Notes under the pieces: model-generated
What the model saw: the letters and a program-made list of their open reading frames with translations, nothing else
What the model was told of the DNA's origin: nothing
Databases searched by the model: none
Made by a program: the position numbers and the translations under genes
Part shown: positions 33,813 through 41,910 of the stretch, one piece after another
Numbering within the stretch: the stretch's first letter is position 1
How the letters are laid out: the number at the start of each line of letters is the position of its first letter
Assembly: GCA_009692745.1 (NCBI GenBank)
Contig: SHYO01000005.1
Location: 1-53,541, forward strand
Source: Chloroflexota bacterium
GTDB taxonomy: Bacteria > Chloroflexota > Anaerolineae > Epilineales > SHYO01
Reading direction: 5' to 3'
Length of the DNA: 53,541 nucleotides

Positions 33813-35213
33813 ATGCGGCGACATATGCAATCTTTTCTCCTATTACTGTTGGTTGCGCTGGATGGCGCCATTATCTGCCTGGCGTTCTACCTGGCTTACC
33901 GGCTGCGCCGCGTCACAGATGTACCGCCGGCCATCAATATCCTGCCCTTCAGTGATTACAGCGGCATGATGATGATCCAATTGGCCAGTATGTGGATCGT
34001 CTTCTTCTTCGCGCGTCTATACCATCGTAAGCATGGCGTCTCCCGCCTGGATGAGACCTCCACCGTTGCTGGAGCAGTTTCCATCGGCACCATCGTTACC
34101 ACAGCGATGGTCGCCTTAATTTACAAGAACGACCTGGACTATCCGCGCTTGATGGTCATCTACGCCTGGGGACTAACCATCGTCTTCGTCACTTTGGGAC
34201 GCTGGCTGTATAACAGCCTCATGGCGCTGCTTTTCGAACACAAGATAGGCGATGCCCGTACGATTATTGTGGGCACCGGCGAAATCGGGCGGACGATCCT
34301 GCGCCGTATCGAAGAAAATCCGCACCTGGGATATGGGATCATTGGCTTCGTGGACGGTCTCGTGCCTCACGGCCGGATCCATAACCTGCCGATCCTCGGC
34401 ACCACCAATGATCTGCGCCGCATTATGGACGAAAATCAGGTCGACGCCGTGATTATCGGTTTGCAATCTGCTACGAATGACGAAATAATGGATATCATTT
34501 CCCGCTGCCGCCGCGGCCATGTCAGTATCAAAGTATTCCCCGATTTCTTCCAGATTATGGCCTCCGAAGTTACCATAGATGACCTGGGGGGGATGCCGTT
34601 GCTCTCCGTGCGCGACCCGGCTTTGCGCGGCTGGAAACTCATCCTCAAACGGTCGGTCGACATCCTCGTTAGCGGTTTGATATTGATCTTCACCTCACCG
34701 TTGATGCTCCTGATTGCGCTCTTGATCAAGATGGATTCCTTGGGCCCCGTCTTCTACGTCCAAGAGCGTATGGGGTTGGATGCTAAACCTTTCCCGATGT
34801 TAAAATTCCGCTCCATGCGCATCGACGCCGAAGCACAATCCGGCCCGGTATGGGCCCAGGAAGATGATCCGCGCCGTACGCAGCTCGGCACCGGGCTGCG
34901 CCGCCTGTCCCTCGATGAACTGCCACAATTTATCAATGTGTTGCTAGGTGATATGAGTATTGTGGGCCCGCGCCCCGAGCGCCCCGTCTTTGTAGATGAA
35001 TTTCGCAAGCGCGTCCCCCGCTACATGGACCGTCACTGGGAAAAGACCGGTATCACCGGCTGGGCGCAGGTTAACGGCTTGCGGGGCGATACCTCCATCG
35101 AAGAGCGGACCAAATACGACCTATATTATGTCGAAAATTGGTCGATATGGTTCGACTTCAAAATCATGCTCTTAACCGTGGTCCAATTTTTCAGAGGTAA
35201 GAACGCTTATTAA
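33813..35213 (+). CDS. Undecaprenyl-phosphate glucose/galactose phosphotransferase family
   Basis: A 466-residue polyisoprenyl-phosphate hexose-1-phosphate transferase of the long WcaJ/WbaP type. Four to five N-terminal helices, a nucleotide-binding-like middle domain (ARTIIVGTGEIGRTILRRI, GIIGFVDG) and a C-terminal catalytic domain with KRSVDILVSGLILIFTSPL, MLKFRSMRIDAE, LSLDELPQFINVLLGDMSIVGPRPERP and VQFFRGKNAY. It starts glycan-unit assembly on the cytosolic face. It is clearly a different gene from the transferase at 8028, being without its low-complexity insert. Met5 is an alternative start. Confidence 0.92.
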   Translation: MRRHMQSFLLLLLVALDGAIICLAFYLAYRLRRVTDVPPAINILPFSDYSGMMMIQLASMWIVFFFARLYHRKHGVSRLDETSTVAGAVSIGTIVTTAMVALIYKNDLDYPRLMVIYAWGLTIVFVTLGRWLYNSLMALLFEHKIGDARTIIVGTGEIGRTILRRIEENPHLGYGIIGFVDGLVPHGRIHNLPILGTTNDLRRIMDENQVDAVIIGLQSATNDEIMDIISRCRRGHVSIKVFPDFFQIMASEVTIDDLGGMPLLSVRDPALRGWKLILKRSVDILVSGLILIFTSPLMLLIALLIKMDSLGPVFYVQERMGLDAKPFPMLKFRSMRIDAEAQSGPVWAQEDDPRRTQLGTGLRRLSLDELPQFINVLLGDMSIVGPRPERPVFVDEFRKRVPRYMDRHWEKTGITGWAQVNGLRGDTSIEERTKYDLYYVENWSIWFDFKIMLLTVVQFFRGKNAY

Positions 35214-35226
35214 GCGTTACTGCTAA

Positions 35227-35242
35227 GCTGAGTACCCTCAGC
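35227..35242. repeat. CTGAGTACYCTCAG hairpin, copy 3
   Basis: GCTGAG-TACC-CTCAGC between the sugar transferase and the first oxidoreductase gene. It is 15 nt before the next ATG and could occlude its ribosome site. Confidence 0.6.
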
Positions 35243-35256
35243 AAGGATTATTTGCC

Positions 35257-36297
35257 ATGTCCGCCATACGTCTTGGATTGATCGGCTACGGTAACTGGAC
35301 CAGGGAAGCTATCGTGCCAGCCTTGCGCCGGGATGGCCGAACCCGGATTATATCGGCAGCGGCTCCCAGTGCCAATACTCGGCAGCGGCTCCAACAGGAT
35401 CTGGGTTCGGATGTAACAGTTTTCAATGGATTTGAAGCCCTTCTGCAGGGGCCGGAAGTTGACGCCATCATGATTGTAGTCCCTGATACTGTCCACGCAC
35501 AGGCGCTGACTGCCGTGCTGGATGCCGGTTTGCCGGCCTTTTACGAGCCACCAGTTGCTGCCACCCGCCAGCAGATCCGGCCTATGCTGCAGCGTCTGCT
35601 GACTGCCCCGCAAATCACCCATGCCGACCTGGAGCTGACTTTTATCCCTGCTATCTTGCGGGCGCGAGATCTCATCCGCGAGGGTGTTATCGGCCGGGTA
35701 CAAACGGCGACCGTCCGCCTGCAAGCCGGTTGGGGTGTATCACCCCATAGCGACCTCTGTATTATCGACTCCCTGACACCCTGGTACGTAGGCGCTCTCA
35801 ATTGCTTGCTTGACCGGCAGCCCCACCGTGTATTGGTGATGGATGGTTTCCCGTCTTCGGGTGGGGATGCAACACCTGGCCGGGCGCAAAATTATAGCAT
35901 TGCCTGTCTAGATTATGGTGGCTCTGGGCCACATGGTATCTGGGCCACCTTCCAGGCCAACCTTGCCAGCCAGGGCGAGCTACAAACCCACCTGGAAGCG
36001 AATGGCTCTGACGGGGATGTAATCGTCTACCCACTGACGGGCGAAATTCACCTGCGCACCCGAAATCCGGCCTGGAGCATGGAGGAAATTCCGGCTATCG
36101 AACCCATAGCTGCCCTGGCCGGCATGCATGAATGCGTTTCGTCCTTTCTGGATGCCGTGGCCAGCGGCCGGCCCAGCCCCAATAACGCCCGCGCCGTGGC
36201 CCAATTACACCTTATCGGCCTGGCGGCCGAAGCTGCCATTGATACGGGCACCTGGGCGGATGTTGAAGATCTACAGACATTAATCGACGCCCCATAA
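35257..36297 (+). CDS. Gfo/Idh/MocA-family protein with altered active-site lysine
   Basis: A 346-residue protein with an N-terminal Rossmann fold (IRLGLIGYGNWTREAIVPAL) and the family's C-terminal alpha/beta domain. In the usual EKP motif the catalytic Lys is missing: the sequence reads FYEPPVAAT. The usual His of the catalytic dyad region is also unclear. This suggests a non-dehydrogenase role, such as binding or regulation, or a very different substrate. It is the first of four related genes in tandem. The ATG is 43 nt after the sugar transferase. Confidence 0.78.
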   Translation: MSAIRLGLIGYGNWTREAIVPALRRDGRTRIISAAAPSANTRQRLQQDLGSDVTVFNGFEALLQGPEVDAIMIVVPDTVHAQALTAVLDAGLPAFYEPPVAATRQQIRPMLQRLLTAPQITHADLELTFIPAILRARDLIREGVIGRVQTATVRLQAGWGVSPHSDLCIIDSLTPWYVGALNCLLDRQPHRVLVMDGFPSSGGDATPGRAQNYSIACLDYGGSGPHGIWATFQANLASQGELQTHLEANGSDGDVIVYPLTGEIHLRTRNPAWSMEEIPAIEPIAALAGMHECVSSFLDAVASGRPSPNNARAVAQLHLIGLAAEAAIDTGTWADVEDLQTLIDAP

Positions 36298-36360
36298 CCT
36301 GGCGCGGCGGCGCGCTTTGCACCACCTGAAAATTCCGCAGGCACTACTAAAGGAGATACC

Positions 36361-37470
36361 TTGAATTCTAGAAACCACTCTTTACGCGTTGGTGTCGTGG
36401 GTTGTGGCAGCTTTGGCTGTAATGCCTATGCCCGCAGGATAGCGGACCACCCTGAGACCACGTTGGCGGCGCTCTGTGACACCGATCGCTCGCGCGCTGA
36501 AGCCTGTGCCCGCGCTTGCGCCACTAACGAAATCACCGGAGAGCCCAACACCGGTCCACCGCCCAGCATCTATACCGGCTACCGCCAGATGCTGGATCGG
36601 GAAAAACTGGACATCGTGATGGTGGCTACCCTGGCAAATATGCGGCCAGAGATCACCATCGCCGCCCTGGATGGCGGCGCCCATGTGTTAGCTACCAAGC
36701 CCATGGCCCCTTCGCTGGCAGAGGCCGAGAAGATGCTCCAGGCCGGGACACGGTCGGGGCGGCTCTTTATGATCGGTTACAACTTCCGCTTCCGCGACGA
36801 CGCCCAGATAGTAAACCGCTTCATTCAGGTAGGCGGATTGGGCCGTCCCCTCTTTGCCCGCGCCTGGTCCCACGAATCGAGCGTACCTGCGTGGGGTCCC
36901 CATTACATCAAAGCCCTATCCTCGGGCGGCTCCCTCGCCAGCACGGCCGTCCACGTGATTGATCTGGCAGTCTGGTTCCTGGGTGCGCCTCCCTTGCTTT
37001 CGGTAACGGGGCAGGTCCTATCCCGTTTTGCCGCGCTGCCTTCCCTCCCCCCCGAATTGGAAGCTATCCGCAGCAGCTACGACACCGAGGATCTGGTGTC
37101 CGGCTACGTGCGCTTCGCCGGTGTGGCGGACGGTGAGCAAGGTGCAGCTATGTCCGTAGAGGGTATGTGGCTGGCGCCACCGGCTTTAAATAAGAAAGGG
37201 GTAGATATCTGGGGCACGACAGGATATGCATCGCTGGAACCACTGCGCTTGATCTCCTGGGAAAACGGCGATTATGTGGATAAGACCGAACTAGTAGCCC
37301 CTGGACTGGCCGATGCCTTCCAGGATGATTCCATGCTGCGCACGCGGCAGGAGGTGCATCACTTTATTGACTGCGTTTTGGGCCGCGCCACGCCCCTGAT
37401 TACCCCCACCCAAATGCGCACCGTGCAGGCCATCGTAGAGGGACTATATGATAAGAGGGGAGACATTTGA
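36361..37470 (+). CDS. Gfo/Idh/MocA-family oxidoreductase
   Basis: A 369-residue NAD(P)-dependent oxidoreductase. The Rossmann motif is RVGVVGCGSFGCNAYARRI, the active-site motif ATKPMAPS retains Lys, and a conserved GYNFRFRDDA and HVIDLAVWFLG support the C-terminal catalytic domain with its DxxxH-like region. The TTG start is chosen because AAGGAG lies 7 nt upstream and no ATG precedes the Rossmann fold. The stop overlaps the next gene by one base. Substrate is likely a sugar, nucleotide sugar or inositol; not determinable. Confidence 0.85.
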   Translation: MNSRNHSLRVGVVGCGSFGCNAYARRIADHPETTLAALCDTDRSRAEACARACATNEITGEPNTGPPPSIYTGYRQMLDREKLDIVMVATLANMRPEITIAALDGGAHVLATKPMAPSLAEAEKMLQAGTRSGRLFMIGYNFRFRDDAQIVNRFIQVGGLGRPLFARAWSHESSVPAWGPHYIKALSSGGSLASTAVHVIDLAVWFLGAPPLLSVTGQVLSRFAALPSLPPELEAIRSSYDTEDLVSGYVRFAGVADGEQGAAMSVEGMWLAPPALNKKGVDIWGTTGYASLEPLRLISWENGDYVDKTELVAPGLADAFQDDSMLRTRQEVHHFIDCVLGRATPLITPTQMRTVQAIVEGLYDKRGDI

Positions 37471-38750
37471 TGACACCAACAACCACGGAAAATTTACGGG
37501 TTGCGATCATTGGTTGTGGCAGTATTGCTACACGCCATGCCCAGGGATACCAAAGTGTGCCAGGCATGGATATTGTTGCCGGGGCTGAACCGAACCAAGA
37601 GACAGCGCAATCTTTTCAGGAAAGATTTCATATCCCCAGGATGTACAGCGACCCCACTGAGATGTTGCAGCAGGAAAAACCGGATATTGTCAGCGTCTGC
37701 ACCTGGTACCTGCTGCATATGGCCCATGTCGTGGCAGCGGTCGAGCACGGGGTAAAGGTAATACTCTGCGAAAAACCCATGGCCCTCAATCTAGCCGAGG
37801 CCAACCGGATGGTAGATATATGCGCCGCACATGGCACCAAATTGGCTATCGGTCACCAGCGACGTTTCTATCCGGCCTGGACCCGCGCGCGCCAGCTCAT
37901 TGGAGAGGGCGCCATCGGGCAGCCCGTCCTGGTTACCGGGCACGTGGCAGACGGGCTGCTCAACACCTGCAGCCATGTCATCGACGGCATCCGATATGCC
38001 TTGGGCAGCGCAATACCCGTGGGCAGGAAATCGCCCCAGCCGGGCGAGCCAGCAGCGGGCCGGGCCGTATGGGTAATGGGCGCCGTCGAGCGCAAGACAG
38101 ACCGCTGGGAGCGGAATGTACCTATCGAAGATTGCTGCCTGGGACTGGTGCAATTTAACGAGGGCGTGCAGGCTTTGTTACAGATCGATCTGACAGCCCG
38201 CAATGAGCCGGATTGCTTTACCATCCAGGGTACCGAAGGCATGTTGATGGTCGAACCGGACCAACTGCGCCAGATCAGCCTGATTCATGTTGATAAGATT
38301 TCAATTTCTGTTCCCTGGGATCCCGAAATCGCCATCGCGGCTCGCGCGGTGGGGTTGGAGGGGGCTTTCAATATTGCTTATGCCGCCCAGGCGCGCTCTC
38401 TCAAAGCCTGGGCCCAAGAAACCAGCGGAAATTATCCCTACCGCTCTCCAGGGAGCGAAGCGCTGCAAACCCATGAGATTATGATGGCCCTCTACCAATC
38501 GGCGCGGGATCATGAGCTGGTGCGTCTGCCGCTGCAGGTACAGCAAAATCCCCTGAATCTGATGCTAGAGGAGGGTAAGCTGCCTGTGCTCTACCCCGGG
38601 CGATACGACATTCGCGGTCCTGAAAGCCAAACCTGGCCCCATCGCGAAGCCTATTATCGCCTGCGTGCCGCCGGCCTATCTCATCCCGAAATCATGGCTA
38701 GGATCTTGGGGGTTGAATCCATGCCCCAGGACTCCGCATCGGTTTCCTAG
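37470..38750 (+). CDS. Gfo/Idh/MocA-family oxidoreductase
   Basis: A 426-residue member, longer than the usual 330-390. RVAIIGCGSIATRHAQGYQSV is the Rossmann loop, and CEKPMALNLAEANRMVD is a canonical EKP motif. GHQRRFYPAWTRA and CSHVIDGIRYALG fit the catalytic domain. The last ~60 residues (after ~365, including EGKLPVLYPGRYDIRGPE) extend beyond the normal fold and include a small helix-turn-helix-like segment YYRLRAAGLSHPEIMARILG. The ATG overlaps the previous stop (ATGA-type). Confidence 0.85.
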   Translation: MTPTTTENLRVAIIGCGSIATRHAQGYQSVPGMDIVAGAEPNQETAQSFQERFHIPRMYSDPTEMLQQEKPDIVSVCTWYLLHMAHVVAAVEHGVKVILCEKPMALNLAEANRMVDICAAHGTKLAIGHQRRFYPAWTRARQLIGEGAIGQPVLVTGHVADGLLNTCSHVIDGIRYALGSAIPVGRKSPQPGEPAAGRAVWVMGAVERKTDRWERNVPIEDCCLGLVQFNEGVQALLQIDLTARNEPDCFTIQGTEGMLMVEPDQLRQISLIHVDKISISVPWDPEIAIAARAVGLEGAFNIAYAAQARSLKAWAQETSGNYPYRSPGSEALQTHEIMMALYQSARDHELVRLPLQVQQNPLNLMLEEGKLPVLYPGRYDIRGPESQTWPHREAYYRLRAAGLSHPEIMARILGVESMPQDSASVS

Positions 38751-38799
38751 TGGACCACCAACTAATATTGAACAGAATCTTGATGGAGGATGCTTACCT

Positions 38800-39801
38800 A
38801 TGGCTCGCATTCGTCTGGCCCAATACGGCACCAAACACGGACACGCTGCCGGCAAAATCAGCGCGATGCGTCAAAATCCTCAGGTAGAATTGGCGGGCGT
38901 CTTTGAGCCCGACCCACTGCGGCGTCAGGAGCTGCAGCAGAGCCCCGGTGTATACCAGGATGTGCATTGGTTCCGCGATGCCCAAGAGCTGCTGGCAGAT
39001 CCAACCATCGTGGCGATCGCCTCAGAAGGGCGCAACGATGAGAGCTTGTTCTATACCCTGGAGATTATCCAGGCCGGCAAACATGTCTGGTATGATAAAC
39101 CCGCCGGAGACGATTGGGGGGTATGGCAGGATGTGATGGCGCTGGCTGCCGCTAAAGGTGTGCTGGTACAAATGGGTTATATGTTCCGCTATCATGCCGG
39201 TTTCCGCCACATTGCGGCATGGGCCAGGTCCGGTCACCTGGGAAATATCTTCGCCGTACGCGCCAATATGTCCACCCGGGTTCCGGCAGACGGCCAGCGC
39301 ATTATCGCCCACCACGCCGGAGGGATCTTTTATGACCTGGGCGGCCATATGCTGGACCAGGTGATCTGGATCTTGGGGCGCCCCACTAAAGTGACGGCCT
39401 TCCTGCAGCGCCACCTCAGCTCGATACCTGAATTTAAAGATAATACGCTGGCAGTCTTTGAGTATGAAAAAGCCCTGGCCTTCGTCGATATTGCGGCCAC
39501 TTCCGCCCTGCCTGCGCCGCGCCGCTTCGAAGTTCACGGTCACCTGGGCAGTGCCATCATGGAACCTTTCGAGCCGGCCAAAACGGTGCACCTCACCTTA
39601 CAAGAGCCCATCGACAGCTACCAGGCCGGGGAGCATTTGATTCCCTTGCCTGAACAAAGCCGCCAGGATCTCTACAATCTGGAATTGGAAGCTTTCCTGG
39701 CGACAATCCAGGGGCGCCAGGCGCGCGACCGGCCCCCCCAGCACGACCTGCTGGTACAGGAGACCCTCTTAAGGGCCACCGGTGGGATTCCGGGTGGCTG
39801 A
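38800..39801 (+). CDS. Gfo/Idh/MocA-family oxidoreductase
   Basis: A 333-residue member. The N-terminus IRLAQYGTKHGHAAGKISAM departs from the normal GxGxxG loop, reading GTKHGHA, which suggests changed cofactor binding. The active-site motif is YDKPAGD (Lys kept). HHAGGIFYDLGGHMLDQVIWILG is the substrate-domain motif. ATG at 38800 is preceded by GGAGG. It ends the tandem set, 10 bp from the convergent small gene. Confidence 0.85.
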   Translation: MARIRLAQYGTKHGHAAGKISAMRQNPQVELAGVFEPDPLRRQELQQSPGVYQDVHWFRDAQELLADPTIVAIASEGRNDESLFYTLEIIQAGKHVWYDKPAGDDWGVWQDVMALAAAKGVLVQMGYMFRYHAGFRHIAAWARSGHLGNIFAVRANMSTRVPADGQRIIAHHAGGIFYDLGGHMLDQVIWILGRPTKVTAFLQRHLSSIPEFKDNTLAVFEYEKALAFVDIAATSALPAPRRFEVHGHLGSAIMEPFEPAKTVHLTLQEPIDSYQAGEHLIPLPEQSRQDLYNLELEAFLATIQGRQARDRPPQHDLLVQETLLRATGGIPGG

Positions 39802-39811
39802 CCGGCCAGGA

Positions 39812-39970
39812 CTAATTTGAGGACCGGCGCTTCTGGCTTTCGGCCCACTCAATTAATTGTTGTTGCGCCTTTCGGCTCAGGCGTCCCCGTCGTGGCTTGG
39901 GAAAAGGTGACTTTCCCGGCGTCTGCTTCGGGTTACCACTTTCCCGGCGCGTACTTCGTTGCCCAGCCAT
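39812..39970 (-). CDS. Small basic protein of unknown function
   Basis: A 52-residue, Arg/Lys/Ser/Pro-rich protein ending in a likely helix RKAQQQLIEWAESQKRR. AGGGAG lies at good distance before the ATG at 39970, supporting translation; a longer frame upstream has no ribosome site. No family was recognised. Composition suggests nucleic-acid or ribosome binding, but this is inference. It faces the oxidoreductase cluster across 10 bp and lies opposite the CBS gene. Confidence 0.5.
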   Translation of the reverse strand: MAGQRSTRRESGNPKQTPGKSPFPKPRRGRLSRKAQQQLIEWAESQKRRSSN

Positions 39971-40154
39971 CGCACACTCCCTTTTTATGATTATGCCCTC
40001 ATCCTGATGAGGAGGCACACTTGAGCTACGGAACATATGTTCTGATTATAACCGGCAGTGACGCATTTGTCAAGGTGGTTAGAAATGTAAGATGGCAGGT
40101 GCGCCATTGGCGGCCTGCTACCCTAGAGGGTTTCTACCAGCTTAGGACATCCCT

Positions 40155-40186
40155 TTGACCAAAATCGGACAAAACCAGGTTATAAT
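40155..40186 (+). promoter_or_regulatory. Weak candidate promoter of the CBS gene
   Basis: TATAAT at 40181-40186 is a perfect -10, but TTGACC (40155-40160) is 20 bp upstream, longer than normal. The rest of 39971-40249 contains no recognised gene. Confidence 0.35.
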
Positions 40187-40249
40187 CAAGATAGTAAAAT
40201 AGATAGATGGTATGATACAGGTGCGCCAATCTTCAAAGGAGAAGATTCC

Positions 40250-40675
40250 ATGAAAAATGAGCCAGTCATCCGTTGGATGAGCAAAGAACCTATCACCATT
40301 GGGCCGAAGACAACCTTGCCAGAAGCCCATAATATTATGATCGCGCAGAAGATCCGGCGTCTACCTGTGGTGAACGAGGCCGGCCATTTGGTGGGTATCG
40401 TTACCCTGGGTGATGTACGGGAAGCTTCACCATCCGATGCTACTAGCCTGAGTATCTATGAGCTTAACTACCTCCTGGCCAAACTCACGATCGACAGGGT
40501 CATGACCCGAGAGCCAATTGCCATCACACCGGAAACCACTTTGAGCGAAGCGGCGCAGTTGATGTTAAAGCATAAGATCGGCGGACTGCCGGTGATAGCA
40601 CATGGGAAAGTGGTCGGGATCATTACCGAATCGGATATCTTCCGGGTATTAGTCAAAGCGCTGGGAGAGGGATAG
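40250..40675 (+). CDS. Tandem CBS-domain protein
   Basis: A 141-residue protein made of two CBS domains (~1-65 and ~75-141): WMSKEPITIGPKTTLPEAHNIM then RRLPVVNEAGHLVGIVTLGDV, and VMTREPIAITPETTLSEAAQLM then GGLPVIAHGKVVGIITESDI. Such Bateman modules bind adenine nucleotides and act as energy sensors, usually controlling a partner. No DNA-binding domain is attached. AGGAG precedes the ATG. The next gene, 86 nt downstream, is an alanine dehydrogenase family member; a regulatory link is possible only. Confidence 0.92.
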   Translation: MKNEPVIRWMSKEPITIGPKTTLPEAHNIMIAQKIRRLPVVNEAGHLVGIVTLGDVREASPSDATSLSIYELNYLLAKLTIDRVMTREPIAITPETTLSEAAQLMLKHKIGGLPVIAHGKVVGIITESDIFRVLVKALGEG

Positions 40676-40761
40676 ACTACCCGTGCGGGATATCGAAACT
40701 GGGCCTCTAAAATACAGTCCAGTGAACGCTGGGGGCCTTTTGCGGTAGGAAGGATGTAGAA

Positions 40762-41901
40762 ATGGAACTTGGCATACCGAAGGAAGTAAGGCAATTGGAA
40801 AGTAGAGTAGGACTGACCCCGGCCGGCGTAGATGCGTTATCGAAGAGCGGCCATACTGTTTGGGTGGAACGGTCAGCCGGTGCGGCCGCAGGTTTTAGCG
40901 ATGAGGTCTACCAGGCGGTCGGGGCGCAGATTGCCTACTCCGCGGAGGAACTCTACGGGCGATCAGAGGTCATTGTCAAGGTAGCGCGGCCGACCGCAGG
41001 GGAATATAGATATTTCCTGACCGATCAGGTTATTATGAGCTTTCTGAACCTGGCAGTGGCCTCGCCAGACCTGCTGGAAGTTTTGCGCCAACAGCGGATT
41101 ACCGCCATCGGTTTCGAAAATATCCGGACTGCGTCCGGTACGCTACCGGTGTTGACATCCTCCAGCGAGGTGGCGGGGCGCCTGGCCCCGATCATCGCCG
41201 GTCAAATGCTGTGTTCACCCGGCGGACACGGTCTACTGTTAAGCGGGGTACCGGGAGTGCCGCCCGCTGAGGTCGTCATTATCGGCGCCGGCGTGGTGGG
41301 CACGAATGCTGCCCAGGGGTTCCAGGGTTTGGGGGCTCAGGTTTTGGTGCTAGATAACAATGCTGAGCGGCTGCGCCGGTTGCATGAGAGCTGCGGCAGC
41401 CGGGTAGCCACGATGATGGCCTCGCCTTACAATATCGAGAAAGTAGTAAGTTTTGCCGATGTCATCATCCTGAGTGTGTTGATTCCGGGGGCCCGCGCTC
41501 CTATCCTACTCAGCCGCGCTATGGTAGAACGCATGAAGCCGGGTAGCGTGATTATCGATTTCGCCATCGACCAGGGTGGGGCCAGCGAAACCAGCCGGCC
41601 AACCACACTGCAAGATCCCATTTACCGGGAAGCAGGGGTGCTGCATTACTGTGTGCCGAATATGCCAGCATTGGTGGCGCGGACGGCCAGCCATGCGCTA
41701 ACCAATGCCTCCTTACCCTACGTGCTGACAATCGCTCATCAGGGCACAGAGAAGGCTATCCGCATGCAGCCGGACCTGGCTCGCGGGGTGAATGTCTATC
41801 AGGGGCGGCTAGCCAACCCCGAAGTGGCAGCAGCATTAGGATTGACACCAGAAGTGAATTTATCCGGATTGTCCGATACCACCGGTGCCAACCGGGAATA
41901 A
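40762..41901 (+). CDS. ald: Alanine dehydrogenase family protein with changed catalytic His
   Basis: A 379-residue protein of the alanine dehydrogenase/PntA-alpha family. IPKEVRQLESRVGLTPAGVDAL (substrate Arg), EVIVKVARP (catalytic Lys), VVIIGAGVVGTNAAQGF (NAD loop), IDQGGASETSRPTT (Asp) and VPNMPALVARTASHALTNA are as in alanine dehydrogenase. But the family's FTYLHLA, holding the catalytic His, reads MSFLNLA, so His is Asn. PntA-type relatives also lack that His. The activity may thus not be plain alanine deamination. It is 9 nt before a CoA transferase gene, suggesting an amino-acid or organic-acid operon. Confidence 0.8.
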   Translation: MELGIPKEVRQLESRVGLTPAGVDALSKSGHTVWVERSAGAAAGFSDEVYQAVGAQIAYSAEELYGRSEVIVKVARPTAGEYRYFLTDQVIMSFLNLAVASPDLLEVLRQQRITAIGFENIRTASGTLPVLTSSSEVAGRLAPIIAGQMLCSPGGHGLLLSGVPGVPPAEVVIIGAGVVGTNAAQGFQGLGAQVLVLDNNAERLRRLHESCGSRVATMMASPYNIEKVVSFADVIILSVLIPGARAPILLSRAMVERMKPGSVIIDFAIDQGGASETSRPTTLQDPIYREAGVLHYCVPNMPALVARTASHALTNASLPYVLTIAHQGTEKAIRMQPDLARGVNVYQGRLANPEVAAALGLTPEVNLSGLSDTTGANRE

Positions 41902-41910
41902 GGCGGGATC

